Below are positions 62,249 through 64,000 of a DNA stretch of 64,000 bases, piece after piece; within the stretch, counting starts at the first letter, position 1, and every line of letters begins with the position of its first letter. This stretch comes from Tamarix chinensis. Its lineage: Eukaryota > Streptophyta > Magnoliopsida > Caryophyllales > Tamaricaceae. The position numbers and the translations under genes are program-made. The notes under the pieces were generated by a model. The model was not told the origin of the DNA. It saw only the letters and a list, made by a program, of their open reading frames with translations, and did not search any database. The stretch spans positions 140,276,859 to 140,340,858 of the forward strand of contig CM060171.1 in assembly GCA_030549775.1 (NCBI GenBank), given 5' to 3'.

Positions 62249-64000
62249 TGCCCCTGCAAGTTGGACAATCGTGTAGTTAGTCCAATCTTGAGCGCCAGTT
62301 GATGAAAACGAGTGCTAGAGAGTGGCTTCGTTAAGAGATCAGCAAGTTGATCCGCACTCGTAACATGAGACACACGTAAACGCCCCTGTTGAACTTGTTC
62401 CTGAATAAAATGATAATCAAGAGCAACATCTTTCATCCGAGAATGAAAAATCGGATTGGAACACATAATTGTAGTTCCTACATTATCACAATAGATAACC
62501 GGTACATGAGGAAGTTGAACATTAAGTTCCTGCAGCAGAGAAGATAGCCATGCAAGTTCGGCTACTGTATTTGCAACAGAGTGATACTCAGCCTCTGTTG
62601 AGGAGCGAGCTATAGTTTGCTACTTCTTGGAGCTCCACGAAATAAGATTTCAACTCGGATAAAGAATGTAAGCCCCTGTAGACAAATAATTGTCCTTATC
62701 ACCTGCCCAATCAACATCAGAGTAAGCATGAAGATGTAAGGAAGAACGTCTATGAATGAAAAGGCTGCAGTGAGAGGTACCTTGAAGCTAACGTAATAAA
62801 CATTTAAGTGCAATCCAGTGAGTTGTGGTTGGACAATGGAGAAACTGAGACAGTTTATTGATAAGGAAGGCAATGTCAGGGTGACTGAGAGAAAGATATT
62901 GAAGACTGCCTACAATGGCACGACCGCAGGATTTTTCAAGATTAGTACCCGAGTGCAAACTCAGTGGAAGATGAAGCACCATAGAAGTAGACATCGGTTT
63001 GGAGGAAGCCATATGTGCTTTAGTAAGTAAATCAAAAATATATTTGTGTTGACTGAGAAAAAGATCATTAGTGGAGGAAGTAACTTCAACACCCAAAAAA
63101 TAGGATAAAGGACCAAGATCCTTAAGGGAGAATCTCCTAGCAAGAGCAGACATGAAGAGAAGAACAGATGTGGAATGTTGACCTGTGACAATTATGTCAT
63201 CTACACACACTAATATGTACACAGGATTTTGTTTGTCTAAATGATAAAAAAGAGAGGTATCAGCAAGTAAGTTGTGAAAGCCAAGATGAAGTAGATAGGC
63301 CCGAAGCTCATTGTACCAGGACCAAGGTGCTTGTCTAAGACCGTAAATGGCCTTGCATAGATGACAAACATGGGAGGGAAGATCTCGATCAACAAATCCA
63401 GGAGGCTAGACCATAAACACATCCTCTGCAAGAGTGCCTTAGAGAAAGGCATTGTTGACATCCAATTGTCAAATGGGCCAGCCACGAGTAACAGCAAGGG
63501 TAAGAATGAGACGTATAGTAGTTGGTTTGATCACTGGACTAAAGTTTTCATCAAAATCATGACCTGGGCGATGGTGAAAACCTTTGGCAACCAAGCGTGC
63601 TTTAAACTTGTCAATGGAGCCATATGGTAGATATTTCGTACAAAAAATCCACTTACACCCTACCAGATTTTGTTGTGGATTAGATGGAACCAACTCCCAA
63701 GTTCCATTTCTAACAAGAGCATTGAATTCTTCAGACATAGCTTGGCGCCAAACTGGAACTTTAAGGGCATGAGTAACATTAGTGGGTGTAGATGGTAGTG
63801 AAGATAGATGTGCTTGAAGATTTAGATTTTGAATCGGTTTGTGAATATTATGCATGGAGCGTGTGATAATGGTGCGCTGAACAGCAAGAGTTGATGGAGG
63901 CAGGGAAGTTGGGGATGTAGTGCAGGGAGTATTTGTGGTAGAGGACGAAGAGGAGATAGTGGGAGCAGAATGATACTGAGCAGGTGAGGTGGAGGAAGAA
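62230..64000 (-). pseudogene. Copia pol: RT and RNase H, one frame with four stops
   Basis: Read from the right edge, a Ser/Thr/Pro linker comes first. RT then starts with WRQAMSEEFNALVRNGTWEL and GCKWIF, followed by KARLVAKGFH, KAIYGLRQAPW and YILVCVDDIIV (catalytic CVDD in place of YVDD), LKDLGPLSYFLGVEV and VGSLQYLSLSHPDIAF. RNase H shows YSDVDWAGD, RSSTEAEYHSVA and the tail VTSADQLADLLTKPL. The whole region stays in one minus frame, interrupted only by nonsense codons at 63406-63408, 62788-62790, 62650-62652 and 62620-62622. No frameshift is seen, so the copy is fairly young but inactive. Confidence 0.85.

Larger units (their letters stand above)
62100..64000 (-). mobile_element. Ty1/copia retrotransposon, 3' part (partial)
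   Basis: The 3' LTR is 62100-62248 (149 bp; TGTGGAGAATT to CCTTATCA on the given strand). It is preceded on the minus strand by the short purine tract GCAGGGGCA. Pol continues to the right edge. The short LTR and domain order fit the Ale/Retrofit-like copia lineages. Its other LTR and target duplication are outside the window. Confidence 0.85.

Overview
This is nuclear DNA from a flowering plant, probably a eudicot. The evidence is very AT-rich intergenic sequence, GT-AG introns, plant LINE, Ty1/copia, hAT and Cassandra-type elements, and a mitochondrial-type phosphatidylserine decarboxylase gene. No species can be named from the sequence alone. Only two real host genes are visible. One is a short gene (12050-12596, + strand) that splices into a 57-residue single-span membrane protein. 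The other is the 3' part of a phosphatidylserine decarboxylase gene (59979-61905, - strand). Almost everything else is layered transposable elements.

Layout, left to right. 1-10148 is an old long LTR (+) split by a younger 5.4 kb solo LTR at 3770-9155. 10149-10810 looks like a remnant of another LTR (-) that carries a hAT MITE (10338-10664). 10811-16624 is the gene island with the small membrane-protein gene. 16625-23701 is a second kind of long LTR (family B, +) with a family-A-like LTR (20725-23615) lodged near its 3' end. 23702-32193 is a decayed L1-type LINE (+) split twice: by a solo family-B LTR on the - strand (24984-29137) and by a complete Cassandra-like TRIM (30733-31434). 32194-34450 is a 5'-truncated family-A LTR. 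34451-43146 is a decayed - strand coding remnant split by a two-LTR element (35425-42807). 43821-47782 is a 4 kb non-autonomous hAT element built largely of two tandem arrays, and 48060-49275 is a 5' LTR fragment. 51966-59240 is a decayed Ty1/copia element (+) whose 5' LTR carries a 684 bp hAT element (52749-53432). 59979-61905 holds the decarboxylase exons, and 62100 to the right edge is a relatively young Ty1/copia element (-) lying upstream of the last visible exon, probably inside an intron.

The long LTRs share TGTAA(T/C)AcCcC...ggGGTGTTACA ends, 5 bp target duplications where both ends can be read, a pyrimidine-rich 5' zone with a TATA box, and in family A a repeated CCGGTccACCGG...aataatagtgg motif. 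None retains a recognisable internal gag-pol region in this window. The most unusual structure is the hAT element at 43821-47782: it contains a 149 bp tandem array clearly related to sub-repeats inside the family-B LTRs, plus an unrelated 270-290 bp array. Target duplications give a readable order of insertion at several places.
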